Source of the DNA: Streptomyces aurantiacus JA 4570
GTDB taxonomy: Bacteria; Actinomycetota; Actinomycetes; Streptomycetales; Streptomycetaceae
Length of the DNA: 64,000 bases
Direction of reading: 5' to 3'
Assembly: GCF_000414115.1 (NCBI RefSeq)
Contig: NZ_AOPZ01000067.1
Coordinates: forward strand, 62,001-126,000
The first letter of the stretch is position 1. Every line of letters starts with the position of its first letter. Position numbers and translations under genes: made by a program. A model generated the notes under the pieces. It was not told where the DNA came from and searched no databases. It worked only from the letters and a program-made list of their open reading frames with translations. This document shows positions 52,713 to 60,516 of the stretch, piece after piece.

Positions 52713-55700
52713 TCAGCCCACCTCCGCGAAGGCCGTGCAGTAGTCGAAGACGGGGTCGACGCGGGCGCCGGTCACGGGATCGACGTACGGCGACATGAGG
52801 TCGGTGAACGACGGCGGGGTGATCGCCGGGGCGCCCGCGCCCGCGAACGCCAGGGTCGCGCCGCCGCCGGCGAACTTCTTCTCGCAGCGGATCGTCACCG
52901 ACTTCGAGAAGAAGCCGATCTCGATGCTGATGGTGAGCCTGGCCCGGCCGACCGCGTACCCGTCGACGTAACCCAGCTCCAGATAGAGCTCGATGGACGC
53001 CGAGACGATGCCGAGGACGTCGACCTCGCCGCGTGCCCGCAGATAGCCGACGAGGGTGACCTTGTTCCGCGAGGAGCCGGGGCCGCCGGTCAGTTCGAGC
53101 CGGAAGTAGATGCCGGCCATCACGGACAGACTGCCGCTGGCCACACCGAAGTTCATGGACACGGCGGCCCCGAACTCCAGGGCGGCGTCCAGGACGGAGA
53201 TCTCCTTCGGGCTCAGGACGATCCCGAAGTAGCCGCCACCGCCCAGCATCGACACGGTCAGCCGGAACGGTGCCTCGCGCCGGCAGAAGGCGAAACCGGC
53301 CTGCAGCGGGGTGTCGCCGATGAACGGCACCGAGAACCCGGCGTTCAGCGAGAGGTTCTCCAGGCTGAACACGCCGACGGCCGCGTTGGGCAGCTGCATG
53401 GAGTAGTTGGCGTGGATGCCCGAGCCGTCGACGGTGATGGCGGGCGGGTCGCTGAAGCCGTCGAGCGGGATGATGTTGCGCAGGGTCTGGATGAACTTCA
53501 GGTGCCCCACGAAGTCGACCCCGCCGAACTTCACCTCGACGTCGGGTTTCTGTCCGGCGCGCATGCGGAACCGGATCCGGTCGAAGCGCAGCACGACCGC
53601 CTCGAAGACGCCGGGCACCATGCGCAGCTCGAACTTGTCCAGCGTGCACGTGACGTCCGCGGCCTGGGGCACGTCCGGGCGCAGCGAGCCGCGCAGGTCG
53701 GTGACCAGCGTCAGCTTGCCGATCGGCCAGAACACGGCCTCTTCTGGAGTTCCTGGTTCCGGGTTGTTCGGCGCCCAGGGCTTGATGTCGGGCTGCCACT
53801 GCAGCCGGGAGTTGACGACGTCGGGCAACTTCGCGCCGAGCGCGGCCTGTTCGACCGCCGCCTTCAGGGCGAGCGCTTCACCGACGCCGTGCTCCCAGGT
53901 GGCGGCCTGCTCGGCGACGCGTGAGAGCACCTGCCGTACGCCGTCGTCCACGGCGGCCGGCAGCGCGAGGCGCAGTGCGGCGAGCGCGTCGGAGAACGCG
54001 GTGAAGGCGTTCTCCACGTCCCTGATGGGGACGGGGTTCGGGGACTGCTCCAGGCGGCTGGTGATGAACTTGGCGAGCAGGTCCGCGAAGACGGTGGCGG
54101 TGTCGGTGACGCGAGTGACTTTGCCAGCGAGCTGCGGGAATTGCTCCTTGACCGAGAAGAGCAGGTCGCGCAGGCCGCGGAGGTCGTTGAGGAAGCCCGT
54201 GACCGCGTTGACCGTCGCCGTGAGGAAGTTCGGCGCCTTGAGGTTGTCGAGACCGATCTCCCTGAGGATCTCGTCGAGCGGGAACATCCCGAACAGCTTC
54301 GCCCCCGTCACCTGCTTGAAGTAGGCGACGGGGTCGAACTTGCCCTGGGCGAGCTTGGCCCACTTGTCGACGGCCGGGTCACCCGTGCCGGCTCCTCGTG
54401 CGGCGATCAGGGCGGTGGGCGTCGCGGCGACCGGCCCGGTGAGCCGGGAGAGCCCGGCGACCGGGAAGTTGGGCTGGGCGAGCGCTCCGGCCGCCTGGCC
54501 GCCGCTGCGGAAGGTCAGGTCGACGGGCTGGGCCAGTTCGACGAACACCTGCCCCTTGTTGGCCTCCCCGAACGCGTCGTTCACGTACGGCGCGGGATAG
54601 AACACCGACTGCGTCTGATCGCCGCCGAAGCCGGTGCCGAACCGGCTCAGCGCCGGGACGACGGCCCGCGCCCAGCGCACCGTCGGCAGGAACCGCGGGT
54701 GGTCGTCGGAGTCCAGGGCCAGGATGGCCGGTGTGGTGACGGCACCCCAGAAGAGCTGTCCCGTGCACAGCGTGGTGTCGTCGGGCTTCAGGCTCGGCGC
54801 ATAGGCGAGGGACTGGCCGCGCAGGTCGGCCGCGACCCGCTTGACGCTCGGGTTCTCCGGGTCCGGGGGCTCGGGCCTCGCGTCGGAGATCAGCCCCTGG
54901 TAGTGCTTGATGATCTCGACCACGTCGGCCTCGATCTCGTGCACCCGCTTGCCCACGAAAGCCATGGGCGTACGGAACTCCAGCACGCGCCCGTCGAGGT
55001 CGACCATGCTGACCTGGAACGCGAACGGGTCTTCCGCCGCGGTCACGGGAAAGAAGGCGAACTTGTGGTTCGGGGCGCCGCCGATGGTGGTGAGCCCCGG
55101 GATCGCCTGCGGTTCGAGCAGGTCCGGAGTGACCAGCGTGAGCAGCCGGACGCTGCGGAACGGGAACAGCCGGCGCAGCCGCTTCTGGTCGGGAATGTCG
55201 TCCGCCGAGCCGTAGCGCCGCACGGGCTCGCGGACCATCACGAAGAACCGCTGGTTGAGATAGGCCGCGTTGTCCGGCCGCTGGGGGTCGAGCTTCCGCT
55301 CGGTGACCTTGACGAGGTCGGCGAGGTGCCCGAAGGGGAAGAGCCGCCCCCGGTACATGACGCGTACGTAGTGGTCGCGGCCCATGGAGGCGCGGTGCCG
55401 CCACTGGGTGACGTCGAAGCCGACGGGCGGCTTCTCCCAGGTGCCCAGCGAGTCGAGCCATCCGCCGAGGGACGACAGGACGAGGTTGTCGACCTTCAGC
55501 GGCGCGGGCGTGAAGCCGCCGGGGAGGTTGGTGTTGGAGCTGAGATGCACCACGGAGGACCGGTCACCGGGGTTCAGGGCCATGGTGAAGGGGTCCCCGA
55601 CCGGATCCAGCGGGCGGGGCACGGCCGGGTCGAAGCCGGGGTCGCGGGTCCATACGGCACGGGCGCCGCCCGCCGGCATCCGGGTGTGCCAGAGCTCGAT

Positions 55701-56453
55701 CCGCCCGCCCGGGTCGGGGAGTCCGGTGGTGTGCGTCCAGGTGGCCGTCTGCGGAGGGGAGAGGAGCAGGCGGTACGGGAGTTCGATGCCGGTGCGGGGG
55801 TGGCCGGGGTCGGCTAGGGGGTTCTCGGGGCCGGGGCCCGCGGTGGCGGACGTGTCTGGTGTGTCGGGCGTGCCCGCCGCGGTGGGTGTGGCGGGTGCGG
55901 TGAACAGGCCCGCGGCGACGGGGCCGTCCGGCCCGTGGCGCGCGGTGAGTTCCGCGACCGTGCGGGCCTGGCGCAACGCGGCGAAGACATCGGCGGGCTC
56001 GTCGGCCATCGCCAGCCGGAGCCCTGCCGCCATGGCTGGTTCGCGGGCGGCGTCCACGACGCGGAGGGGAAGCGTCCGCATGGCTCCGAGCAGTCCGGAC
56101 TCGGTGTACGGGATGACGTCGTCGGCGCCCACGGCGAAGACGAGCACGCTGCGGCCGCCGATGCGGGAGGCGACCGGGGGCGGCTTGTGGGGCTCGCTGT
56201 CGTCGGCGGCCCCTGCCGCTGCTGTCGTCGTGTCCGGGATGCCGGGACTCACTTCGAAGAAGGCCCGTTCGGCGACGTGCTGCGGGCCGAACGTGACGAC
56301 GAGGTAGGCGGGTTGGGCGGGGTCCTTGCGGAGGAGCCGCCTGGGGCCGAGAAGGGGGCGGTCCAGGCGGAGCCCCTGGAAGAGGAAGTGCAGGTCGAGC
56401 AGGTCGGTGGCGCGCAGGAGCCGGAGCGGCTGGGGTGGTGGTGGCACGGACAT
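52713..56453 (-). CDS. Giant protein of unknown function (1,246 residues), first gene of pair
   Basis: An unrecognised protein with three visible zones. Residues 1-690 are mixed beta-rich with an Ala/Thr/Pro spacer (about 185-215). Residues about 690-885 are mainly helical and amphipathic (VTGFLNDLRGLRDLLFSVKE, AFTAFSDALAALRLALPA). Residues 890-1246 are long alternating beta strands (VSMNFGVASGSLSVMAGIYF, VDVLGIVSASIELYLELGYV). That pattern is like a membrane-inserting or lipid-binding sheet, although no Sec signal exists. It ends DPVFDYCTAFAEVG. It is followed after 3 nt by the 1,379-residue partner. The start MSVPPPPQPLRLLRA fits, with a modest GGGGG upstream. Confidence 0.85.
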   Translation of the reverse strand: MSVPPPPQPLRLLRATDLLDLHFLFQGLRLDRPLLGPRRLLRKDPAQPAYLVVTFGPQHVAERAFFEVSPGIPDTTTAAAGAADDSEPHKPPPVASRIGGRSVLVFAVGADDVIPYTESGLLGAMRTLPLRVVDAAREPAMAAGLRLAMADEPADVFAALRQARTVAELTARHGPDGPVAAGLFTAPATPTAAGTPDTPDTSATAGPGPENPLADPGHPRTGIELPYRLLLSPPQTATWTHTTGLPDPGGRIELWHTRMPAGGARAVWTRDPGFDPAVPRPLDPVGDPFTMALNPGDRSSVVHLSSNTNLPGGFTPAPLKVDNLVLSSLGGWLDSLGTWEKPPVGFDVTQWRHRASMGRDHYVRVMYRGRLFPFGHLADLVKVTERKLDPQRPDNAAYLNQRFFVMVREPVRRYGSADDIPDQKRLRRLFPFRSVRLLTLVTPDLLEPQAIPGLTTIGGAPNHKFAFFPVTAAEDPFAFQVSMVDLDGRVLEFRTPMAFVGKRVHEIEADVVEIIKHYQGLISDARPEPPDPENPSVKRVAADLRGQSLAYAPSLKPDDTTLCTGQLFWGAVTTPAILALDSDDHPRFLPTVRWARAVVPALSRFGTGFGGDQTQSVFYPAPYVNDAFGEANKGQVFVELAQPVDLTFRSGGQAAGALAQPNFPVAGLSRLTGPVAATPTALIAARGAGTGDPAVDKWAKLAQGKFDPVAYFKQVTGAKLFGMFPLDEILREIGLDNLKAPNFLTATVNAVTGFLNDLRGLRDLLFSVKEQFPQLAGKVTRVTDTATVFADLLAKFITSRLEQSPNPVPIRDVENAFTAFSDALAALRLALPAAVDDGVRQVLSRVAEQAATWEHGVGEALALKAAVEQAALGAKLPDVVNSRLQWQPDIKPWAPNNPEPGTPEEAVFWPIGKLTLVTDLRGSLRPDVPQAADVTCTLDKFELRMVPGVFEAVVLRFDRIRFRMRAGQKPDVEVKFGGVDFVGHLKFIQTLRNIIPLDGFSDPPAITVDGSGIHANYSMQLPNAAVGVFSLENLSLNAGFSVPFIGDTPLQAGFAFCRREAPFRLTVSMLGGGGYFGIVLSPKEISVLDAALEFGAAVSMNFGVASGSLSVMAGIYFRLELTGGPGSSRNKVTLVGYLRARGEVDVLGIVSASIELYLELGYVDGYAVGRARLTISIEIGFFSKSVTIRCEKKFAGGGATLAFAGAGAPAITPPSFTDLMSPYVDPVTGARVDPVFDYCTAFAEVG

Positions 56454-56993
56454 GCGATTCCCCCGTGAGGCGTTGGACGTGGGACCTCGGGTGGGCGGGC
56501 CCCACTTGAACCGTGTGTCGGGCTGGAAGCGTGCGGCTGAGGCGGCCCGAGACTGGCGGGCCCGAGGCGTGTCGTGGCCGCGACGCGTCTCTCGCGGCGA
56601 CGGCGAAGGCGAAGGCGGGAATGTCGATGAATCGCTGAGTGGCGAGGCGACAAGCCACGCGGGCGGTGGGGGGTGACGGGCCGGGTGACACCGGGCGCTC
56701 AGCGACGCTGAGCGCTGGGCACCGGCGCGGAAGTGAGGTGGGGCGAGCCCTGTGAGCGGGGACCGACCCCCTGACGGGTGGTCCCCTGGGTTCCCTGTGT
56801 CTGCAACACGCTTTCTACAGCACGCGCGGGGCTGTCGTCTCCGCCGGTTTCGGCCGATTCGCGTGCGGCGCTTGGGGCATGAACGGGAGCGTCAACTGGA
56901 CACACGCCTACGGAGCGCGCCCGCATCTCACCCCATCGGGTGAACTTGCTGATTGGCTGGCTTCCGTCGCCGGAGGCCCGATGCGGCGCCACG
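56454..56993. other. Intergenic region upstream of the giant operon
   Basis: This 540-base region has no convincing gene; the short open frames are Arg/Gly-rich. It should carry the giant operon's promoter on the minus strand, and it contains a hairpin at 56695-56715. Confidence 0.5.
56695..56715. terminator. Hairpin with 9-bp perfect stem
   Basis: GCGCTCAGC (56695-56703) and GCTGAGCGC (56707-56715) form a stem with a 3-nt loop. It lies 279 nt past the SnoaL-like stop and 242 nt upstream of the giant operon, so it may insulate the two. Confidence 0.5.
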
Positions 56994-57413
56994 TCAGTCG
57001 GCTGGGCCCGCGGCAGGGGGAGTCGGAAGTGTGCGCGTCAGTAGGTTCGCGCGGCGCATGCGGCCTTCGGGGGTGAACTGGCCGAAGAAGTAGACCTCCA
57101 GGGAGAGGTCCTTGCCGCGGTTCCGTACGTGCAGCGTGTACCGGGCGGCGAGTCGGTCGCCCGCCGACTGGGCCTCGTGCACCTCCATGCGGCTCGTCGG
57201 TCTGTTCTTGCGTACGGGGCGTGTGTGCGCGACGAGTTTGTCCCTGTCGATGCGGTTGCCGTCGGCGAACTGGACGATGTCCGGCGTGTGGTAGCGGTCG
57301 ACGACGACTCCCGCGTCCTCGTCGCCGGAGAGCAGGTCGTCGGTGAAGGACGCGTAGAAGTCGGCGATGAACCGCTTCGGGTCGGCGTCCTCGAACGGAG
57401 TCGACGGAGTCAT
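56994..57413 (-). CDS. SnoaL/NTF2-like protein
   Basis: A 139-residue alpha+beta-cone protein (FIADFYASFTDDLLSGDEDA, VVVDRYHTPDIVQFADG, MEVHEAQSAGDRLAARYTLH, LSLEVYFFGQFTPEGRM). The family binds small hydrophobic ligands or acts as cyclases and isomerases. ATG 57413 has AGGAGCACGCC upstream; the longer frame only adds a repeat-coded MRPVHPVRPVRP leader and is unlikely. It is divergent from a TetR gene with clear operators and is its probable target. Confidence 0.85.
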   Translation of the reverse strand: MTPSTPFEDADPKRFIADFYASFTDDLLSGDEDAGVVVDRYHTPDIVQFADGNRIDRDKLVAHTRPVRKNRPTSRMEVHEAQSAGDRLAARYTLHVRNRGKDLSLEVYFFGQFTPEGRMRRANLLTRTLPTPPAAGPAD

Positions 57414-57432
57414 GGCGTGCTCCTGACGCATG

Positions 57433-57467
57433 GGGCGTACTGGGCGTACTGGATGTACTGGACGCAT
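57433..57467. repeat. 9-bp tandem repeat in the SnoaL-like leader
   Basis: GGGCGTACT, GGGCGTACT and GGATGTACT follow head to tail from 57433, then a partial GGACGCAT. The repeat lies between the operators and the start codon, in the 5' untranslated region. Confidence 0.8.
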
Positions 57468-57489
57468 GGGCTTTGGCTGCGCTCGCTAT

Positions 57490-57551
57490 CTCTTACACGG
57501 TGTAAGAGTTGTAAGATATGGGCAGCCAGAAACCTTTACAAGATGTAAGAG
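57490..57551. promoter_or_regulatory. Two TetR operators between SnoaL-like and TetR genes
   Basis: CTCTTACACGGTGTAAGAG (57490-57508) is a near-perfect palindrome. A second site, TTTACAAGATGTAAG within 57534-57551, shares TTACA/TGTAA. A half-site TTGTAAG lies between. The second site abuts the TetR start codon. Confidence 0.8.
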
Positions 57552-58196
57552 ATGCCCATGCCTCCTTCTCAGGAACCCCGTGGCCGCGCCGACGCGCCCC
57601 GTCGACGCGCTGACGCCGTGCGCAGCAGGGCGGCCATCCTGGACGCGGCGGTCCGGCTCCTGAACACCCGGCCCGAGGCCGGCCTCCAAGCCGTCGCCGC
57701 CGCGGCGGGCGTGACACGGCAGACCGTCTACGCCCATTTCCCCTCGCGGGAACACCTGTTGACGGCCGCCCTCGACCGGGTCACCGAGGAGGCCATCGCC
57801 GCGATGGACGCCGCCGACCTCGATACGGGCCCCGCCGCCGACGCGCTGCTGCGGCTGCTCGACGCCGCAGACCGGACGGCGGGGCGATACCCCGTACTGC
57901 TCCAGAAGTCCCACGCCCTGCCCGCGGACCCGAAGGCCGACCACGAGCGGCACGAACCCGTCACCGACCGGCTGCGGGAGGTGATCCGGCGCGGCCAGGA
58001 AGCGGGCGAATTCGACGGGCGCCTCTCGCCGGACTGGCTGGCCGTCGTCGTCATCAGGCTCGCTCACGCGGCGAGCGACGAGGCCGCGGCCGGGCGTATG
58101 CCGGAGGAGGAGGCGGCGGGAGCGCTCCGCGTCAGCCTGCTTCGTGTGCTGGGCGCGGACGAGTCCGCGGCCGCCCGGGGCGCCGGAGGCGCGTAG
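57552..58196 (+). CDS. TetR-family transcriptional regulator
   Basis: A 214-residue regulator with HTH GLQAVAAAAGVTRQTVYAHF (about 55-74) and a ligand-binding C-terminal helical domain. ATG 57552 directly follows an operator half, and ATG 57558 is a close alternative; there is no clear Shine-Dalgarno, so the mRNA may be nearly leaderless. It should repress itself and the divergent SnoaL-like gene. Confidence 0.92.
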   Translation: MPMPPSQEPRGRADAPRRRADAVRSRAAILDAAVRLLNTRPEAGLQAVAAAAGVTRQTVYAHFPSREHLLTAALDRVTEEAIAAMDAADLDTGPAADALLRLLDAADRTAGRYPVLLQKSHALPADPKADHERHEPVTDRLREVIRRGQEAGEFDGRLSPDWLAVVVIRLAHAASDEAAAGRMPEEEAAGALRVSLLRVLGADESAAARGAGGA

Positions 58197-58212
58197 CGCG
58201 GGCCCGGAGCCC

Positions 58213-58257
58213 GGAACGCCCCGGACCGCCGCTGTGGGAGGCGGGCCGGGGCGTTCC
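58213..58257. terminator. Bidirectional terminator, 12-bp stem
   Basis: GGAACGCCCCGG (58213-58224) pairs perfectly with CCGGGGCGTTCC (58246-58257). It lies between the convergent TetR and sigma-CAP genes. Confidence 0.75.
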
Positions 58258-58272
58258 CGTGGTGGTCGCTCG

Positions 58273-60210
58273 CTAGCCGCGCGCCCCGAAGACCTGCGTC
58301 CACCAAGGTCCGCCGTCGCCCTTCTGGATGCCCACGCCCATCTCCTTGAACGAGCAGTTGAGGATGTTCGCCCGGTGGCCCTCGCTGTTCATCCAGGAAC
58401 TCATCACCGAGGACGCGGTCTGCTGGCCGCGGGCGATGTTCTCGCCGTAGGTGCTCCACCGGTAGCCCGCCGCGGTGATGCGCTTGCCCGGGTCCGTGCC
58501 GTCGGGGGACGTGTGCGAGAAGTAGTCGCGGGCCTGCATGTCCGCGGAGTGCCGCTGCCCGGCCGTGGCGAGCTTGCTGTTGCCGGCCAGCGGATCGCAA
58601 CCGGCCTTCCGCCGTTCGGTGTTGACCAGGCTGAGGACCTGCTGCGCCATCGGTCCTGACGGGGCCTGCGGCTTGGGCGTCGTGCTCGGGCGGGTCGGCT
58701 TCGGCGGCGTGGACGGCTTCGGCTTCCGGGGCTTCGGCTCCGCCGTGCGCCGGGGCTCGGCCACGGGCTTCGCCGGCTCCTTCTTCACCTTCGGCTCGGC
58801 GGACTTCGACGGGGACGCGGAGCGGGACTTCTTCGCCTCCGGCGTGCGGGAGGGCGCCGAGCTGGACGGAGTGGGCTCGTCCGTTTCCATCGCCGCGGCC
58901 GTGCTCTTGTCGGGGCCGTCGGAGTCGTCCGTGCTGAACTGCATGACCGCGGTGAGCGTCGCGATCGCCACGATGCCCGCGCCGGCCGCGACCGCCTGCC
59001 GGCGACGACGCGTGGTGCGCCGCCCCTGGCGCAGCTCGGCGCGCGAGCCGGGGGTGCCGGTGCCGGGCGGCGGGGTTATCGCCGTGACGCCCTCGGCCAG
59101 GGTCGCGTCGGCGTCGTGCGTACGGTACGTCTCGCCGTAGCCGGTGCCCGCGTCGTACGCGTGCTGGTCGGGGTGGTAGGGAGCGCCCGGCGCCCCCTGG
59201 TCGGCGGGGTGCGGGGTGGACAGCGGGTCTACGGGATCGTGTGGATGCATGGTGTGGGGGATCGCCTCGGTGTGGTTGGCGGGGTCGGTGTGCTGAACGT
59301 GCTGTGCCGGGTCGGTGTGCTGAACGTGCTGCACGTGGTCGGTGTGCTCAAGGTGTTCGTTGTGCTGTGCGTGCTGCGTGTGTGCCGCATGGGCCGTCGC
59401 GCCGGGATCGGTCACGTGGAGCGTGCCCGCCGTCAGCGGCGGTACGAGTGCGAGGCCCGCCAGCAGCCCCTCCGCAGGAGTGAGACGCGCACCGTGCCCC
59501 GTGCACGCGGCGCACGCGCGGGTGTGGCGCGCCAGCCGCTTGCGCCACAGCGCCGACGGCCTGCCGTCCCAGGACCCGGTGAGGGCCGCGAGCTCGGCGC
59601 AGCGCGGCGTGGCGGCCAGGGCGCGCACCACCGTGCGCGCCGACTCCAGCTGTGCCTTCATGCGCTGGACGCGGACGGCCGTGTGCTCGGCGGAGAGATC
59701 GAGCGCCCGGGCGACCTCGGTCCGGGTCAGCTCACCGGCCGCTTCCAGCCACCACAGGGCAAGCAGCTCGCGGTAGTCGTCGTCCATCCAGCGGGTCGCC
59801 CGCGCGACCTCCTTGCGCTCGCCCGACAGGCCGAGCCGCAGGATGGTGACGTCGGTGAAGTCGCTGCCCGGGTCGGGCACCTCGTACGCGTCCTGCAGAC
59901 CGCTGTCGACGAGTACGGGGCGCTGCTGGCGGCGCGTCTCGTTCATCGCGATGGCCACCAGCCAGGACCGGAAGGAGGCGGGGTCGCGGAGGTCGGGCAG
60001 GCCGCGGAGCATCCGCACCATGGCTTCCTGCACGGTGTCGTCGACGTCGGCGTGACCGCGGAGGGCCCGGCCGACGATGTTGTACACCAGCGGCAGGCAG
60101 GAGGCGGCCAGCTCGTGCTGCGCCTGCGGGTCTCCGGCCCGCGCGGCCGTGACCAGAGCGGTCAGCTCGGCGCCTTCGACCTGACTGCGCTTCCGCTGAT
60201 CGTGCTCCAC
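58273..60210 (-). CDS. ECF-type sigma factor fused via membrane segment to CAP/SCP domain
   Basis: A 645-residue fusion. Residues about 20-85 are sigma region 2 (LVYNIVGRALRGHADVDDTV, ASFRSWLVAIAMNETRR), and about 145-200 region 4 (LTRTEVARALDLSAEHTAVR). At 225-240 a zinc-finger-like H-x3-C-x2-C (HTRACAAC) recalls anti-sigma HC2 domains. Residues 257-327 are His-rich repeats. One membrane helix lies at about 407-426 (AVAAGAGIVAIATLTAVMQF), then a Lys/Pro/Ser stalk and a CAP/SCP domain (519-645; GENIARGQ, GHRANILN). The CAP part should be outside the cell. GTG 60210 has AGGAGA 6 nt upstream. It may be a membrane-tethered one-protein signalling system. Confidence 0.9.
   Translation of the reverse strand: MEHDQRKRSQVEGAELTALVTAARAGDPQAQHELAASCLPLVYNIVGRALRGHADVDDTVQEAMVRMLRGLPDLRDPASFRSWLVAIAMNETRRQQRPVLVDSGLQDAYEVPDPGSDFTDVTILRLGLSGERKEVARATRWMDDDYRELLALWWLEAAGELTRTEVARALDLSAEHTAVRVQRMKAQLESARTVVRALAATPRCAELAALTGSWDGRPSALWRKRLARHTRACAACTGHGARLTPAEGLLAGLALVPPLTAGTLHVTDPGATAHAAHTQHAQHNEHLEHTDHVQHVQHTDPAQHVQHTDPANHTEAIPHTMHPHDPVDPLSTPHPADQGAPGAPYHPDQHAYDAGTGYGETYRTHDADATLAEGVTAITPPPGTGTPGSRAELRQGRRTTRRRRQAVAAGAGIVAIATLTAVMQFSTDDSDGPDKSTAAAMETDEPTPSSSAPSRTPEAKKSRSASPSKSAEPKVKKEPAKPVAEPRRTAEPKPRKPKPSTPPKPTRPSTTPKPQAPSGPMAQQVLSLVNTERRKAGCDPLAGNSKLATAGQRHSADMQARDYFSHTSPDGTDPGKRITAAGYRWSTYGENIARGQQTASSVMSSWMNSEGHRANILNCSFKEMGVGIQKGDGGPWWTQVFGARG
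59268..59385 (-). repeat. Minisatellite-like repeat coding a His-rich segment
   Basis: Units around GTCGGTGTGCTGAACGTGCT recur on the plus strand. On the coding strand they give HTDPAQHVQ and HVQHTDP repeats, about 20 His in 70 residues. The copy number may vary; the segment could bind metal. Confidence 0.75.
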
Positions 60211-60516
60211 AACGCTTCTCCTGTCCTGGTTCCTGTGTGACCCCGCTGACTGGGAGATCCTGCGCGCTGGAGCGGGATAACAGAAAGCCGTGAGATTGGT
60301 TTGAGAGCCGGGTCACGTTTTTCCGGAGGGGCCGGTTCGGCCCTGCCCGCCGGGCGCCCGTCGCTGCTGGAGTGCGAGGCGGAGGCGCTGGGGCCGTCCC
60401 CATCTCGGGGTTCGGGGCAGCCGGATGGGCGGCGCGGTGTTCCCTACGTGATCATGGGGGGCGCGGCGCGCGTGCCCAGGGGGCCGGCGCGGACCGCCGA
60501 CAGGGGAGGCATGCAC
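60211..60516. other. Divergent intergenic region, sigma-CAP to S41 peptidase
   Basis: This 306-base stretch holds both promoters. I see no certain operator. The S41 frame remains open to 60301, but the ribosome-binding site is at 60503. Confidence 0.5.

Noticed and set aside
49924..53924. Frames of more than 1,000 codons overlapping the giant pair (minus 49924-53799, plus 50751-53924)
   Set aside because: They cover the junction of the giant genes in other frames, are Arg/Pro-rich and have no consistent strand or helix pattern. The frames at 48570-52709 and 52713-56453 show normal amino-acid balance.
59268..59385. Repeat array as a possible CRISPR
   Set aside because: Units are short, adjacent and in frame within a coding region, with no spacers of constant length and no cas genes.
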